Source: Phanerodontia chrysosporium (Eukaryota > Basidiomycota > Agaricomycetes > Polyporales > Phanerochaetaceae). Taken from it: a stretch of DNA of 64,000 bases. The position numbers were made by a program, and so were the translations under genes. Below are positions 11,491 to 22,855 of this stretch, one piece after another. The notes under the pieces were generated by a model, which saw only the letters and a list, made by a program, of their open reading frames with translations, did not search any database and was not told where the DNA came from. The stretch covers positions 1 to 64,000 of the forward strand of contig MJGA01000036.1 of NCBI GenBank assembly GCA_001910725.1, in the 5' to 3' direction. Position 1 is the stretch's first letter. Each line of letters starts with the position of its first letter.

Positions 11491-12654
11491 TCACGTGCAG
11501 TAGATAGTGCCGATGTAAATACCCTGATACGGCCCGAGGTGGTCCAGAATGTTGCTATCGAAGATGTTCGGCACGGTCGAGATCGTGCACTGCGCGTCCG
11601 TCGCGTCGTCGTCGCCGGGGCACGCGACCGCGTTGTTCGGCGAGACGATGTGAATCTCGCCGTGGACATGCGAGTACCCGAGGAAGCGGCCGGGCACGAT
11701 GGGGATCGGGTCCGACTCGTTGTTGATGCGCTCAAAGTCGGACACCTCGCCGTCGAAGAGCGCCGCGAAGTCGGGGTTCCCCACGCGCGGCGTGCCGTAC
11801 GTGACGCCCTTGACGTGGATGTTCGAAGGCAGGTTCATCCGCATGAACAGCGCGTCGAGCTCGGCGAGCGCGCCGCCAAGCGAGTGTCCGATCTAGGAGG
11901 GGTAAGCAAGAGGGAGGGCGCTAGCTGTGGGACGAACGCACCAGAATGACCTGTGTCGCGCCCTTGGACGCGATGAGTCGCTTCGTTTCGGCAAGAATGG
12001 TCGGGGCGGTCGTCGCATGGGCGTTGACGAAGCCTTCGTGCGCTTGAACGTTACTCGAGATACCGGGGAATAGAGACGGGTCGAGGGTCGACAGGAATGC
12101 GTTTGCGTCCGTCAGGTCAGACAGGCTATAGTGCGTGATTGAGCGTCGTGACGCAATGTGAGTGACCAGCATGGACCTACAACTGCGTAGGGTCAGTGCC
12201 CTGGTGGGCGACGACCACTGCATTTTGTGAAGGCCAGTATCCGACGAAGACTATACCCCGCAGCGTTAGAACGGAAGCATATTCTACCTCTTGGTAGACC
12301 TACACAGCTGAATGCCGTTCCCATCACCACCGGTCAGGGTGGGCTGGAACCCAGGAATAGCCTGGCACGCCTCTGCAGAATTATGTCAGCAATCAGAGTC
12401 TAGCGACGGAGTAAAGCAAACAACTTACGCCCACACTTCCAGCCTCGAATGATGCTCGAGTCGCAGTACGCCGCGCGCGCAAACTGGGTGTACGGCGCAA
12501 GCGCGTTGAGCTGTGCAGACGACAGCGTGGTCACGCCCGCGCGGGCGACCTCGACATGTGGTGCGCCTGCTTCTGGGGCCGGCGCAGGGACCGCGGCGGC
12601 GTGGGCCGCGCCGAGCGCGAGCGCGAGGCACGATGCGAGGCGGAGCAGCTGCAT
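11491..12654 (-). CDS. Secreted class 3 lipase / feruloyl esterase A-like hydrolase
   Basis: An extracellular alpha/beta hydrolase acting on ester bonds of acylglycerols or related lipids. The start at 12654 gives a textbook signal peptide (MQLLRLASCLALALGAAHA). Exons read in order: LNALAPYTQFARAAYCDSS, a short exon with CQAIPGFQPTLTGGDGNG, then VGYWPSQNAVVVAHQGTDPT, LSDLTDANAFLSTLDPSLFP, the nucleophile elbow GHSLGGALAELDALFMRM, VTYGTPRVGNPDFAALFDG, INNESDPIPIVPGRFLGYSH and ILDHLGPYQGIYIGTIYC. The catalytic triad is therefore Ser in GHSLG, Asp in NESDP and His in DHLG. Introns are of the usual 50-60 nt size and frames join cleanly. The length (about 300 residues) fits the family. Substrate specificity cannot be read from sequence. 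Confidence 0.88.
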
Positions 12655-12782
12655 CACTCGATTCTTGCGGGTGCGTGTGTGCCTGAGGGGGTGGCGGGGC
12701 ACAGGGCGCGATTCGGTAGGCGACGAGAGGCGAATGGGTCTGGCAGCCGTCCTTGTTGTCCTTCCCCCGCCGCGCACACGCC

Positions 12783-12791
12783 CTTAAATAC
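12783..12791 (-). promoter_or_regulatory. Possible TATA-like element for the lipase gene
   Basis: Minus strand reads GTATTTAAG, about 130 nt upstream of the lipase ATG at 12654. A TATA-like box at this range is plausible for a fungal gene; nothing else confirms it. Confidence 0.35.
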
Positions 12792-14605
12792 CGCGAGCCT
12801 GCGTCGTCCTGTGTCGACGGTTCGGACAGCCAAGAACCTTGCTAGTGCGCACGCGCCCCCGGCAGGGCTGTTGTCCGCGGTGGCAGCGGGAGCGTGAATG
12901 GAGGGGGCAGGGTCACATTCGCCCGGCCCCTCATGGTGCAGGGCTGTCCGTGGCCAATGGCGAGCACAAGGGCGTGCGCAGAGGGAATAGAACAGGCGGG
13001 CGGCATGTGATGCACGCAATTGTCTCATCACATCCTAGCGTGCCTCTGCGCAGAATAAGTTGGCTGAGGATCATCCATGGAATATGCGAGGGAAAGGGAT
13101 GCTCGCCTTGTTTCCCAATCCGCCATTGAGACGGGGCTACGTAGCATAGGGTCTCGCGGAAGAAGGGCAGAACTAGACAGCGCCTTTGCTTGATTGCGTT
13201 GTAGATACGCCTTGAGATGGACCGTTTTCCACTCTGTCAATGTCAACCGATGCATGCTAGCATGAGGCGGCCTGCGGCGGTCGCGGGAGGTACGTCGGCT
13301 GGGAGAACCGAGACAGCACTTGCTGTTCTGATGCCCAGAGTAAGAAGGTTTAAACTTGCCTGCCCTGCACGCCAAAAATTAGAACAGAGTCTGCAGACAT
13401 GGCTGCGGTCTGCTCACCTTCAGCGGTCAGGTCAGGACCAGGGTCAGTGACGGCTGCCGCGCGACGGCAAAGCGCGAGCTGCGCGTGCGCTCCGGTCAGG
13501 CGACCTGCTGCCACGCGTGCACAGGGCCTTCGACGGTGTTCTGCGGCCCTCTCAGCCAGCGCAAGGGATTCACATGGCAGCTGCTACCATAGAGTGCGGT
13601 TTTGAATGGTCGAAATCAGCCATTCTAACAATGGTATTCGCGGATCCTTCGCCATATCGGCCACAAGGGACGACCGGGCTGGTGCACGGATCTTGCTATC
13701 TCTGCAAGCCTTTCCTGCTGGAGAGATGTCTGAGTAGGCAGAAGAAAGATTGCTAGCATGTTGCCGTGCGGCGAAGTCCTACTGCAGGCAAGCGTTACAA
13801 CGCGCTAACTGGCATCTCACGGCCACCCTAGCGCGTGCAAACAAGAGCGTAGCATTCCACGAGCACTCTAAGGAGATCTATGTGTTTGATTTCCATCTGT
13901 GCTTGGAAGAATAGTGAGATATCCCGAAAGATTGAACTAGACTGCAAACTCACCACCCCTCACAGCCTGAGCGCCCAACCCCGACAAGCCCCGCGAGCAC
14001 TTGGCGATCTCAACAACAGCCAGGTCATCGCCCTCACATTCGAGACGAACACCCACATTCCAGGCCGACCGCAAGGCTCTGCCGGAGACGGAGGGGCAGG
14101 CGCCATGGTCGTGGCAAATTGCAAGCGAGGCAGCCCGCCTCGTCAATCTGAGATTTCGCCCACAGCCATGGCTCGCCCTCTGCGTTCGATCGAGCTGGAG
14201 CTGCGACCTCCGAGGAGGCGCGCAGCGCGGGACCATTGTCCAGCGGCGTGCGCAGCCCGCGAGCCGCCCAGAGCCGCCCGGTGCGACAGGTGTCGCTATA
14301 CAGTCTCTGTCCTCGCCGCGCCCGGGGTCAGCTGCCCCCGGCGGACGCAGAACACAGGGATCAACAGACGTCGCCGCCCGCCCAAACAGGGGGACGCAGG
14401 CCCCCCCAGAGCGGCTGGAATTGGAAGGCGAGTAGTACGGTGACAATGTATGTATGTGCTAAGGCGCGGGCGGAGAGCGTCCGCGCATGGAATATAGATC
14501 GTACAACAGTAGGCTACGGAACGACGGGAGCAGGAGCTAGAAAATACAGAAAGAGGCGTCATGGTCGCATACAGATAGAGTCCGTGAGGGATCGCGGGCG
14601 GGGTG
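12792..14605. other. 1.8 kb without a supportable gene
   Basis: Open frames on both strands at 13880-14446 (up to 187 codons) overlap one another, have no recognisable motif and look like GC-driven frames. The interval separates the lipase promoter from the 3' end of the Zn2Cys6 gene. Confidence 0.4.
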
Positions 14606-17600
14606 TCATGCAGGGACGATGCTTGCCGAGGGCGGTGCACCCGAGTGCTGCGCCCCGGGCGATGGCGGCGGTATACCTGCCGCGTAGCACGCGCGGTCCA
14701 GGGCCGCACGTAGTTCGCTGTAGCGCTTCCGCTGGTCTGCAAGACGTGTCAGGATGCATTCCACGTTGGGCAAGACAGGACTTGCCTGGGCATGGCCACA
14801 TCGACATCAGATACTCGATAGGGCCCAGAAGGGCCTTCGCCACCTCCAATGCAACTGTGAGGCTGCGATCACACGTCCACAGCAGCAGCGCTCTGAGTAA
14901 TGTTAGCAGCGAGGACGCCCACAAATCCAGGCGATGCTCACCTCGACACCTGCGACATGAACCAAAAGCCAAAGAATGGTCGGCGCGCGAGTGTGACATT
15001 CGGCTGGCCCGTGATCGTCTGCAGACCATACATCGTCCGCTTGGCGATGGAGGCCTGGTGCCTCAAGCCATTCCTCCGCCTTCTGCCGGTGGAACACCAT
15101 GTTCGTGTTTCTACAGAGACATGAGCCGCCAGACACCAACATGCGGCGACGACCGACTTACGCGTTGACCTGGGGGATGAACCGCCTGAACTCGAACGAG
15201 ATGCACATGCGTACGCTGGCGAGCGGCCAGTCAGAAAGCAAGGTAGCTCATTGCTGAATCAAGACTCACTTGAAGAGGTACTCGCGACCTTGGAACAGGA
15301 ACGCACGCTCGACGCCGCAGGTATGCGAGTCGAGCGCCTTCTCGATCTTGTCAGCCTCGAGCCATGCCTGCACGGCAAACTGCGCCTTCTCCGCGTCGGT
15401 ACGACTAGGGTCCCAGCGCATGCGCACGCAGCTGTGCCACAGGAGCATCGTCCGCATGTACAGCGCCCACACTGTCTCCTTCCCGCCAGCGCCCGTGCGC
15501 ACGACCTCCTCGCCTGGAAGAGCAGGGCGTACTGCGTGCACAGTATCAGCATCGTCCAGTGACATGACAGCAGAGCGGAACGTACGTTCGCAGGCTCCAT
15601 CAGCGAGAGGTCGAGCGAGGGCATGACGTTATTCGCCGCCGTGAAGCTCGTGTAGCCCGCGATCATCATGACGCTGCTCCACACAAGACGGCGGCACTCG
15701 TCCTTGCGCAGCTCGCCGTCGTCCGCGTCCTCGCGCCACGCCGGCGTCATGAGCCACAGCGGCGTGAGCTCGCGCGCGTGCCCCCAGTTGCTCCCGAGCG
15801 TGTACGCGCCGCACGCGCACTCGGGGTGTGCGCCCGGCGGCGCGGGCAGCGTGTGCGCGGGGGCGTGTGTGTGCGGGGACGCAGGTCCCACGCGTCGCCG
15901 CCCGCGGAAAAGTCGCCGGCGACCGTCGGCACCGCGCGCACGGCGAAGCGCGACGTGCGGTGGTCGCCGCGGTCGAGCGCGGCGAGCGCGAGGCTCCGGA
16001 TGAGCGAGTCGAGCATGCTTAGCGCGCCGCGCACGCGCAGCGGGTTGTGCAGCGGGTGCGCCGAGATCTCGAAGAACGCGATGAGCTGCGGGTGCGCCGC
16101 GCGCGTCAGTGTCGGAATTGGGCAGGAATGCAGAGGGCGTGTGCACGCACCCAGGCCGCCTGAGCGAGGCTCTCGTCGATCCACCGTGCGTTGATGCTCG
16201 ACTCGAGCGAGGTCTGCGCCTCCTGCAGCAGCGTCAGCGCCCACGAACGCCCGGCCGCGCCGTTCTCCTGCTCTGAGCTCTGTATGAGGTTGGCGGCAGC
16301 CAGCGCCGCAAGCACGACGCTGGGCTGGAGCGACGACCGCTTGGCGGGATCGAGCAGGCGGGCGAAGAACCGGGGGACGTTGAAGAACGAAAACCAGTAG
16401 TTGGACGCCCGGAAGAGGAAGCGCAGGTCGCCGGTTATCTGCTGGGACAGGCTCTCCCGCACTCCAGGCGTAAGGGCCGCGCCACCTGGGATGAGTGGGT
16501 GCGCGTGACTGGAGTACAATGCCAAAAGGGCGTCCCACCAGGTGTCGCGCGCGAGCTGCATAGACGGCTCTGCGCCGATGCCATTGGTCGACTGCTCGTT
16601 ATCGTCGTCGTAATCATAGTCTCCGCTGACGTGGGAGCCCGACGACCGATTTGCAGAGGCATAGCTTGTAAATGGAGCGCCCTGTATGGGCGAGAGCTGC
16701 GTAAACTGCTGCTGCACGGGCGATATCTGAGTGGAAACCTAGACAAATCGGGTCAGCTCCGGCCGCGATGTAATGAAGGTGGAGGAGACTCGAGAGCACG
16801 GCATACCTGTGCATGGGAGTACGGCGGCTCGGACACAGTTACGAGCCGCTGCAGACCATTGGACGGATGGATGATGTCCCTCATCGACTGGACATGCCCG
16901 GCGGCGGCGGTGCCTATTTCGTCCACTTGCGCTGCCACGCTCCCCTGCTGCGGAGGCCGATACATGTCCTCCGCTCGCACGGTGCGTGACGAACCTGCCT
17001 GGGACGGTGCGAGCGGCTCGAGCGTGTACGCAGGCGCGAGGGCCGTTGCCGCAAGCGGTGGGACGCGCGGGTCAGCCTGGAGCACGTCGCCGGGGCCTGC
17101 GAGAGCCTGCGCCGAGGCCTGCGCAGCCATGGGAAGGCTCTTCTCTGGCAGGGGCCCGGTGTCCCGTCGACGTCGGCGCCGCACTTTGCCACCGTCGGCG
17201 CTCTCATGCGGGGGCACCCGCTGGCGCGAGCCCGGGTTCTTGTCGGGCCCCCGCCGCTTCGGGGCGGCGTCGTACGTGCACGGCGTCGCGTCGTCGACGC
17301 CTGTGGCGGCGCGGCGGCTGCAGTTGTGGCATGCGGGTTTGGCACCGTCGCACCGGATTTTGCGGGTTCGACTATGGGGCGGCGTGACGAATGGGGTCAG
17401 AGGAGGCCGCGCATGCTTCGCGAAGGGAGGTGCTCACCATTGGACGCATGCCACATAGACTCGCGCGCGGGGCTTCCCTTGGGTGGTCAACGGCTGGTCA
17501 GGAGCGAGCTCTATCCGAGGCTTCTCTCGTCGTTTGGTCGTAGGCCTCGTCGGCGGATGCTGTGGCCTGTGACCGGTGGAGAGGGAGTCTAGCTGGGTGG

Positions 17601-18105
17601 GCGGAGAGCGTGAAGCACTAGAACGTGAGGCAGCGGAGCGGTCGTCGGAGAGAACAGCTTCGTAGGCCCTGGACTGGTAGGCCGACAGAGCAGAATCCTC
17701 CGAGCTGGAGTACATGTTGCCAGGGTGCAATTGGGTGTATTGGTCGCGGTAGGACATAGAGGCGTGCTGATATCCCTGCGAGGCATGAGTGCCTCTTTCC
17801 TGATCGGAAGATGCCCCGAGAGAGCCGTTTGAGAAGAGACGGGCATGGTCTTGTACGGAGTAGGGCAGGTCAGGTGATGCCCCTGGCTGTGCAGCGTGTC
17901 TGCCGTCCGGGGACAGCGACGAGTGCGAGTGCGAAGGCTGCCTGGGCACGGCGTGCTTGAGGGGGGCGTCGCGCTCGTAGGTGTAGGAGAACGCGCTGCC
18001 CTGGAACGAGAGGTCGCCGGATATAAGAGAACGGTTGTCCGACGTAGGAAAAGGAAGAGCACCCGACATCAGTCCTCGGCTACGACCCGGATTAGAGTGC
18101 GACAA
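14606..18105 (-). CDS. Zn2Cys6 transcription factor with fungal-specific regulatory domain
   Basis: A nuclear DNA-binding regulator of unknown targets. The N-terminus (ATG at 18105 or 18069) is Ser/Gln-rich. The zinc cluster is split by an intron at about 17379-17447; the joined exons read VYVACVQCRTRKIRCDGAKP followed by ACHNCSRR and PCTYDAAPKRRGPDKNPGSR, giving all six cysteines. Downstream come DTWWDALLALYSSHAHPLIP, LFRASNYWFSFFNVPRFFAR, AFFEISAHPLHNPLRVRGAL, LTPLWLMTPAW, RKDECRRLVWSSVMMIAGYT, ALLFPGEEVVRTG, FHRQKAEEWL and SRALLLWTCDRSLTVALEVA, all typical of the middle homology region. The last intron (14737-14785) has a GC donor. Two one-base frame breaks remain unexplained: one in the low-complexity stretch near 15850-15890 and one near 15060 (between EEWL and RHQASIAKRTMYGLQT). 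The tail is DQRKRYSELRAALDRACYAA and ends SASIVPA. Confidence 0.8.
14737..14785 (-). other. GC-AG intron in the Zn2Cys6 gene
   Basis: The 49-nt intron begins GCAAGTCCTG and ends CTTGCAG, with CTGAC upstream of the acceptor. Removing it joins MSMWPCP to DQRKRYSELR in frame. No GT donor nearby gives an open join. Confidence 0.65.
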
Positions 18106-20473
18106 TAGCTGGTTGTGGGCGTGAGTTTATGTCAATAGCACCCGGCGCGTTCGTGTTTCTGGACGCTGGCACGGGCAGGGAGCAGCACGAGGGGTGAGCG
18201 GGGGCGTCGGGGATGGTGAAGGGTGCAGACGAGGGACAAGGCGGGGGGAGGAGGCTGATGTAACACACATGCCAGCCGGGCGGATGTACGAAAGCGGAAC
18301 GTACTTGCACTCCAGAGAAATATAAACGATAAATACGCAACGAGCGGTGTAAGCAAACGCCAACAAACTCTCCGCGGCGGAGACTAACCCTCTTTGGCAA
18401 CTCCTAATCAACCACGGCCGACAAAACTGAGCGCACAGTCCGAGCACTGCGCAGCCTGCGACGACGACGGCCCAACTGCACGCCATCCCCAGGCTAGACC
18501 CGCCGCCCTGCCGCCCTTGATTGGCTCACCGAGGACCCTGTGGATAAAGCCTTCACCCGCCCACGCCGCGCGCGGTGTTCTCGGTCGACGATATCAGCCT
18601 CTCTCTCCCACCTCCGCCTCCACCAGCAACAACGCCCCGGCATAGCCTCGGAACGTCCTCCACGGCACCCCCAACGGCGAAACACAGCGAAACACTGGCG
18701 CAACCCCGCCATTTTTTTGTCCTTGACTAAGAGCTCGATCCCGCTGACGTATCGCGGCCTGCCGCTCGACATCGATTGTGCAGCTCGTCCGGTCGTCGGC
18801 ACCGCGCATGCGTCGACGGAGACGTCCACGCGTGGCAAAGCGCGTCCTCGCTCAGCCGGTGTTCCCGCGAAGCCGCATCTTCCGCTATTGGGCACCGCCG
18901 CCTGCCGTCGTCACCACAAGTCGGTCTAGAGCGCAAGGGGTTCGCAGTGCGGCGTGCAATGACCTATCAGGGCGTACAAGAGCCATGCGCTGCTCGCGAC
19001 CTCGCTCTCACCCTCTGGTGCCAAGGAACGTCCACTCTGCCGCAATTTAGGAGGCTGGCCTACACTGGTGCGTCACGCAGGGAGTGCTCCTTAGTCGCTA
19101 CTGTCTTCGTGCTGGACCTCTCAAAGGACACGGTGGCTTCTGCGAGGGCATCGGACCTTCGCGGGCCTCTACATTCTCCCACCAGGCAACCCTTGTGCTC
19201 CTCGGCGCGCCCTGATCGCATAAATGAGAGTAGACCGGTGCTTTGCCGGTTGCGACATTCCGACGTACTTGGGATCCCACTCTCGACAGGCCCCTCTTGC
19301 TCGAGTAAACCCTACTTTAGTCTCGCACCATCTCCATATTCTCACACTGCCCACTCGCTCTGCTACTCAGTTGGGTTTCCTTTGTCAAACGCTGGTCATC
19401 AAGTTGGCTCCAGTTGGCAAATACGACCTGGTGGAAATCACTGCTGCCTCACTTCCACCACGACTACGCGTTATACAGCTCGAGAGATTGTCAATCTCTC
19501 GAGCTGTATAACACAATGTGGGACAATCGCCACTGTCATTGGTCATTGCTGGCGATGTTCCTCCGCAATAAGCTTGAGTTCATTGCGATTCATCACAAAT
19601 GTCAACTAGACGGTACGCTTAACTGACCTCTATGCAATGTTATTTGTACAGAATCGAGCTCTGCGCGGAGAAAAGAGGAGGGCAACGCACAACATGAGTA
19701 TCAGGCGTAATTCTGTCGTATGGAGCTCACTTTGCACCAGACAAGTCTCTCGTGCAGCCAGGACTCTGGCGGCTACATTTCACTAGACACATGCTCACCT
19801 TGTAGTCAGACGGCTATGCATGCAAAAATGGTCTTTGGAGAGCCTGCGTCGGCGAAGGGCCCAAGAGACCCGGATTGTCAGTATGTACGCGGCATTATCA
19901 AACCAGACCAAATTCCCTCCCTGTCCAAGTTAGACGTCGCTGACAGCCTCTCCAGAGTATATATCCTGAATTTGAAAACAGAAATTGAAGGTCTCCTAAT
20001 GTCATGTCTGCAGATCCCTAGGGTATGCACTGTCACGGTGTACCTGACCGTCGTAGTGTCTAATGAGGGCTTCTTATCGCCAATGCCGCAATGGGGAGAT
20101 TGAGGCTCCGACAGGAGGCCCTTGAATATTCCCGTACTTTGTAGCGTCCCTGGGCCCAAAAGACAAATTAACGACCCGTATCGCAGACTGTAGCAGTGTC
20201 GCGTATGTTTCTAACAGAACAGAATAGTCAATGTCCCCTATAAGCGTTTCCCGAAGTGCTGGAAATGCGCAGACCTGGGCGAAGCCACAGCCGCTGAGAG
20301 GCAACTTGCGTCGGAGCTTCGAACTCCGATAGTGATCTCAGACTAGCCATATCCTAGCACTCAACCGTGTACTGACCACTGCGTGCCATACAGGCTCCCT
20401 CGCCACTCTCTTCTGACTCTCATTCGTCACATACAACATCCGACAGTAGCAGAATAAGCAGCTGCGACAATCC
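18106..20473. other. 2.4 kb gene-poor interval
   Basis: Several plus frames (for example 18776-19609) run through this interval but have no recognisable domain and no intron structure. It includes the 5' regions of two genes and the perfect palindrome at 19470-19512. Confidence 0.4.
19470..19512. repeat. Perfect 43-nt palindrome (21-bp arms, 1-nt centre)
   Basis: Left arm 19470-19490, central T at 19491, right arm 19492-19512. All 21 arm positions pair (arms begin GTTATACAGCTCGAG and continue AGATTG). The flanking bases do not pair, so the symmetry stops sharply. It lies about 1 kb from either gene start and does not resemble a transcription terminator. Confidence 0.95.
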
Positions 20474-22200
20474 ATGGACGTGTCGCGGCTCATCCACAGC
20501 GAGCCGTCGCCAGAGGCGTCGCTGAAGCGCAGGGCCTCGTCAACGTTCGCCTCAGATGATTTCGAGGAGGGATCGAGCAGGAAGCGACGCAGGGAGTCCG
20601 ATGTCGACGCTGGAGCGGCGGAGAGTGCGCCAGAGGACGAAACGCAGCCGCGCGTCGACGGCGATGCGCTCGCAGACGAGCTCGAGATGGAGCTGCAATG
20701 CGGGTGCTGCTCCGCACTCGTCTACCGCCCCGTCGTCGTCTCCCCATGTCAGCATTTCTTTTGCGGAAGGTGAGTCGCTGTTTATTATGCGTCTCGAGTG
20801 CGTTCTGAGTCGGACTTGCCAGTTGTATTGTTCTGTGGGTCAAGGTGTGTGGCGCGTCTGGACGCACACGGTGCTGCGCTTCGTCTGCAGGTGGCTCACG
20901 CGATGGTTGCTAGAATGGTGGGACGAACTGTCCGGCTTGCCGTGGCGTAGCCAACTCTGTGAACCCCTCGCGAGCACTGCAGACAATGGCGGACGTTCTC
21001 GTCAGGCACGCACCATCGAAGGCCCGGACGGCGAACGAACGAATGCAGGCAGACGAAGTATACAAGCCGAATATCACTTTTCTGAAAGTGCGTGTTGCAT
21101 GTCTCTCTGAGCAGGTATCGGTGCTTACGTGTTCGCAGATCCCGACGCCGAGACAAGCTTCCCCTGAACCAAGCATCCCACAAAGCAATCTGAACTTTGT
21201 TCATCCATGTCCCCACTGCCACCCCGGCAACGAATGGGGCTGGGTCTGCCCACAACCCATCCCAAATCCTGACACCGATCCCGAAAGCGCATGGCATAGT
21301 GACGATGGCGCACCGCCGGGCCACGCGTACTGTGGCAATTGGTATGTCTGCGGATATCAGCCGCCTGACATGATCCTGAACGGATGTTACGTACAGCGAA
21401 AGCGTTCTCGCCCTGCGGGCACCATCGACCACGAAATGTGATTTCTGCCAGGTCTCGTTCTGCGGCATCGGCATCCCCGGGCGCTGCGTGGCTGCGCCTT
21501 TGCTCTCGCAGCACCTGCACGGCCTCTCGGACCTGGGCGACCTCATCCAATGTGGCGAAGTCTACGACATTTTTGACGGCAACACCGTCGAGGTCGACAT
21601 CATGTTCGACTACCTCACAACGCAGCACCTGTCGCCCCGGCACATCTACCGGGAGGTGCGTTCTCTGCGCCGTCAGGCGCGCCCGCAAGCGCTGACCGTC
21701 CTGCACAGGTCATCGCGATGATCACCAGCTCTCCGCGCGGCTTCACGCCGCTCATCGAGTCCGATCTTTTCATGGACGTCCACCCGGTTGCCGCGGGCGT
21801 CGACCCCGACCCGAGCGCCCCGCGCAACCGGATCTGCCGGATGTGCGCGACTGAGGTCCTGCTCTGGGGCCTCAAAGAGTGGTGGGTCCACGAGCGCAAG
21901 AAGGGCTTTCTCGAGGGGCATATCCTCAAGCGGCCAGACTGTCCCGACGGCGCGCTGTGCCAGCGACAAAGGGACCATGGTGAGTGCGCACAGCCTTCGT
22001 CGGACATGTCTCGCCCCCGCGGCTACTGACAAGCGCGTCTGCCGCTTCCTAGCCCACGCAAAGGACTGTAAGCAGCTTGTCTTGGTTTTTTCTCCCTAGT
22101 CGCTCATCCTTCCGTTGTAGTCAATCACATCATTGGCCCGCGGCTGCAGGCGGACAGGCTGAAGGTCATCCCGTTGGCAACACCCACCACGGAACGATGA
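20474..22200 (+). CDS. CHFR-like RING-finger E3 ubiquitin ligase
   Basis: Likely a ubiquitin ligase; animal CHFR acts in the mitotic stress checkpoint. Exons: 20474-20769, 20823-20844, 20914-21087, 21139-21341, 21397-21655, 21709-21979, 22053-22067 and 22121-22200, giving 439 residues. Two are very short (22 and 15 nt). The C3HC4 RING is exact only with this splicing: LQCGCCSALVYRP, SPCQHFFCGSC, NGGTNCPACRG. Then FVHPCPHCHPGNEWGWVCPQ, HAYCGNCESVLALRAP, TTKCDFCQVSFCGIGIPGRC, IYDIF-like loop GEVYDIFDGNTVEVDIMFDY, RICRMCATEVLLWGLKEWWV and CQRQRDHAHAKDFNHIIG form the Cys-rich C-terminal region of the CHFR family. No FHA domain precedes the RING; the first 75 residues are low complexity. A +1 frame stays open past the TGA to about 22460 (PSEAEYHEMLKDLPT), so a one-base error or alternative splicing could add about 85 residues. 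Confidence 0.8.
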
Positions 22201-22855
22201 CCATCCCGAGCGGGCGCTGCCGACCGCTGGCGGGTCCGGTGTCGGCCATCCTCCAGCGCCTGAAACTATCCCTACACGCTTCGCAGACCCGCCAGCTGAC
22301 CGACGTGGGCCGAGCGAAGCTGAATACCATGAGATGCTGAAGGACCTACCCACCATGTCCACACAGCCCAACCATCTACCATCTGTGGAAGGCCTGGCGT
22401 CCTCGTCCTCGTCCTTCGAGGTTCAGGCCGAGCTGGATGCCGTTTTTGACCGTTCATGATTTCTCTCACACCCTCTCCATTCTCTGACATCTCATTGCGC
22501 ATGCATTAGACCCTCTGCCCTCTGGGGAAAGAGGCCCCATTCATACCTCACGCTAGCTCATCCCAAACCGCTTTTCTCAGATGTACCCTCTCACCAGTTC
22601 TTTTTTCGCTGTCAACGTCGGATTTTCTGCCCCTCTAACTGTACTTGTACGAGTGATTGTAACTAAGCGAGCACATACATAGTTTTATCATAGTAATAAG
22701 CAATAAGCAGGGTTATAATAAGTCTCATGGAGGTATCCGCGAAGAGGATCAAGAAGCAGACGAGCAAGGAATACACATAAACCAACAGCAAAAAAACAAT
22801 GAAACACGCACAATTACACCAGTTAATACACGTAGTTGGGGATAAACCCACGCCA
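22201..22855. other. Convergent 3' interval
   Basis: Between the CHFR-like stop and the stop of the disordered gene on the minus strand. The first 260 nt may be additional CHFR-like C-terminus in the +1 frame (see that entry). The remainder shows no coding features. Confidence 0.5.

Noticed and set aside
13880..14446. Overlapping ORFs on both strands (187 and 169 codons)
   Set aside because: Neither has a recognisable motif, splice structure or compositional support, and they shadow one another.
14236..15168. 310-codon plus-strand ORF
   Set aside because: It runs antisense across the 3' exons of the Zn2Cys6 gene, where the minus strand carries conserved motifs and introns.
20845..20913. Reading the RING exon through the CTGCAG acceptor at 20881-20890
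   Set aside because: That join gives RWLTRWLLEWWDEL and loses the sixth and later zinc ligands. The 22-nt exon plus the TAG acceptor at 20911-20913 restores CGSC...NCPAC.
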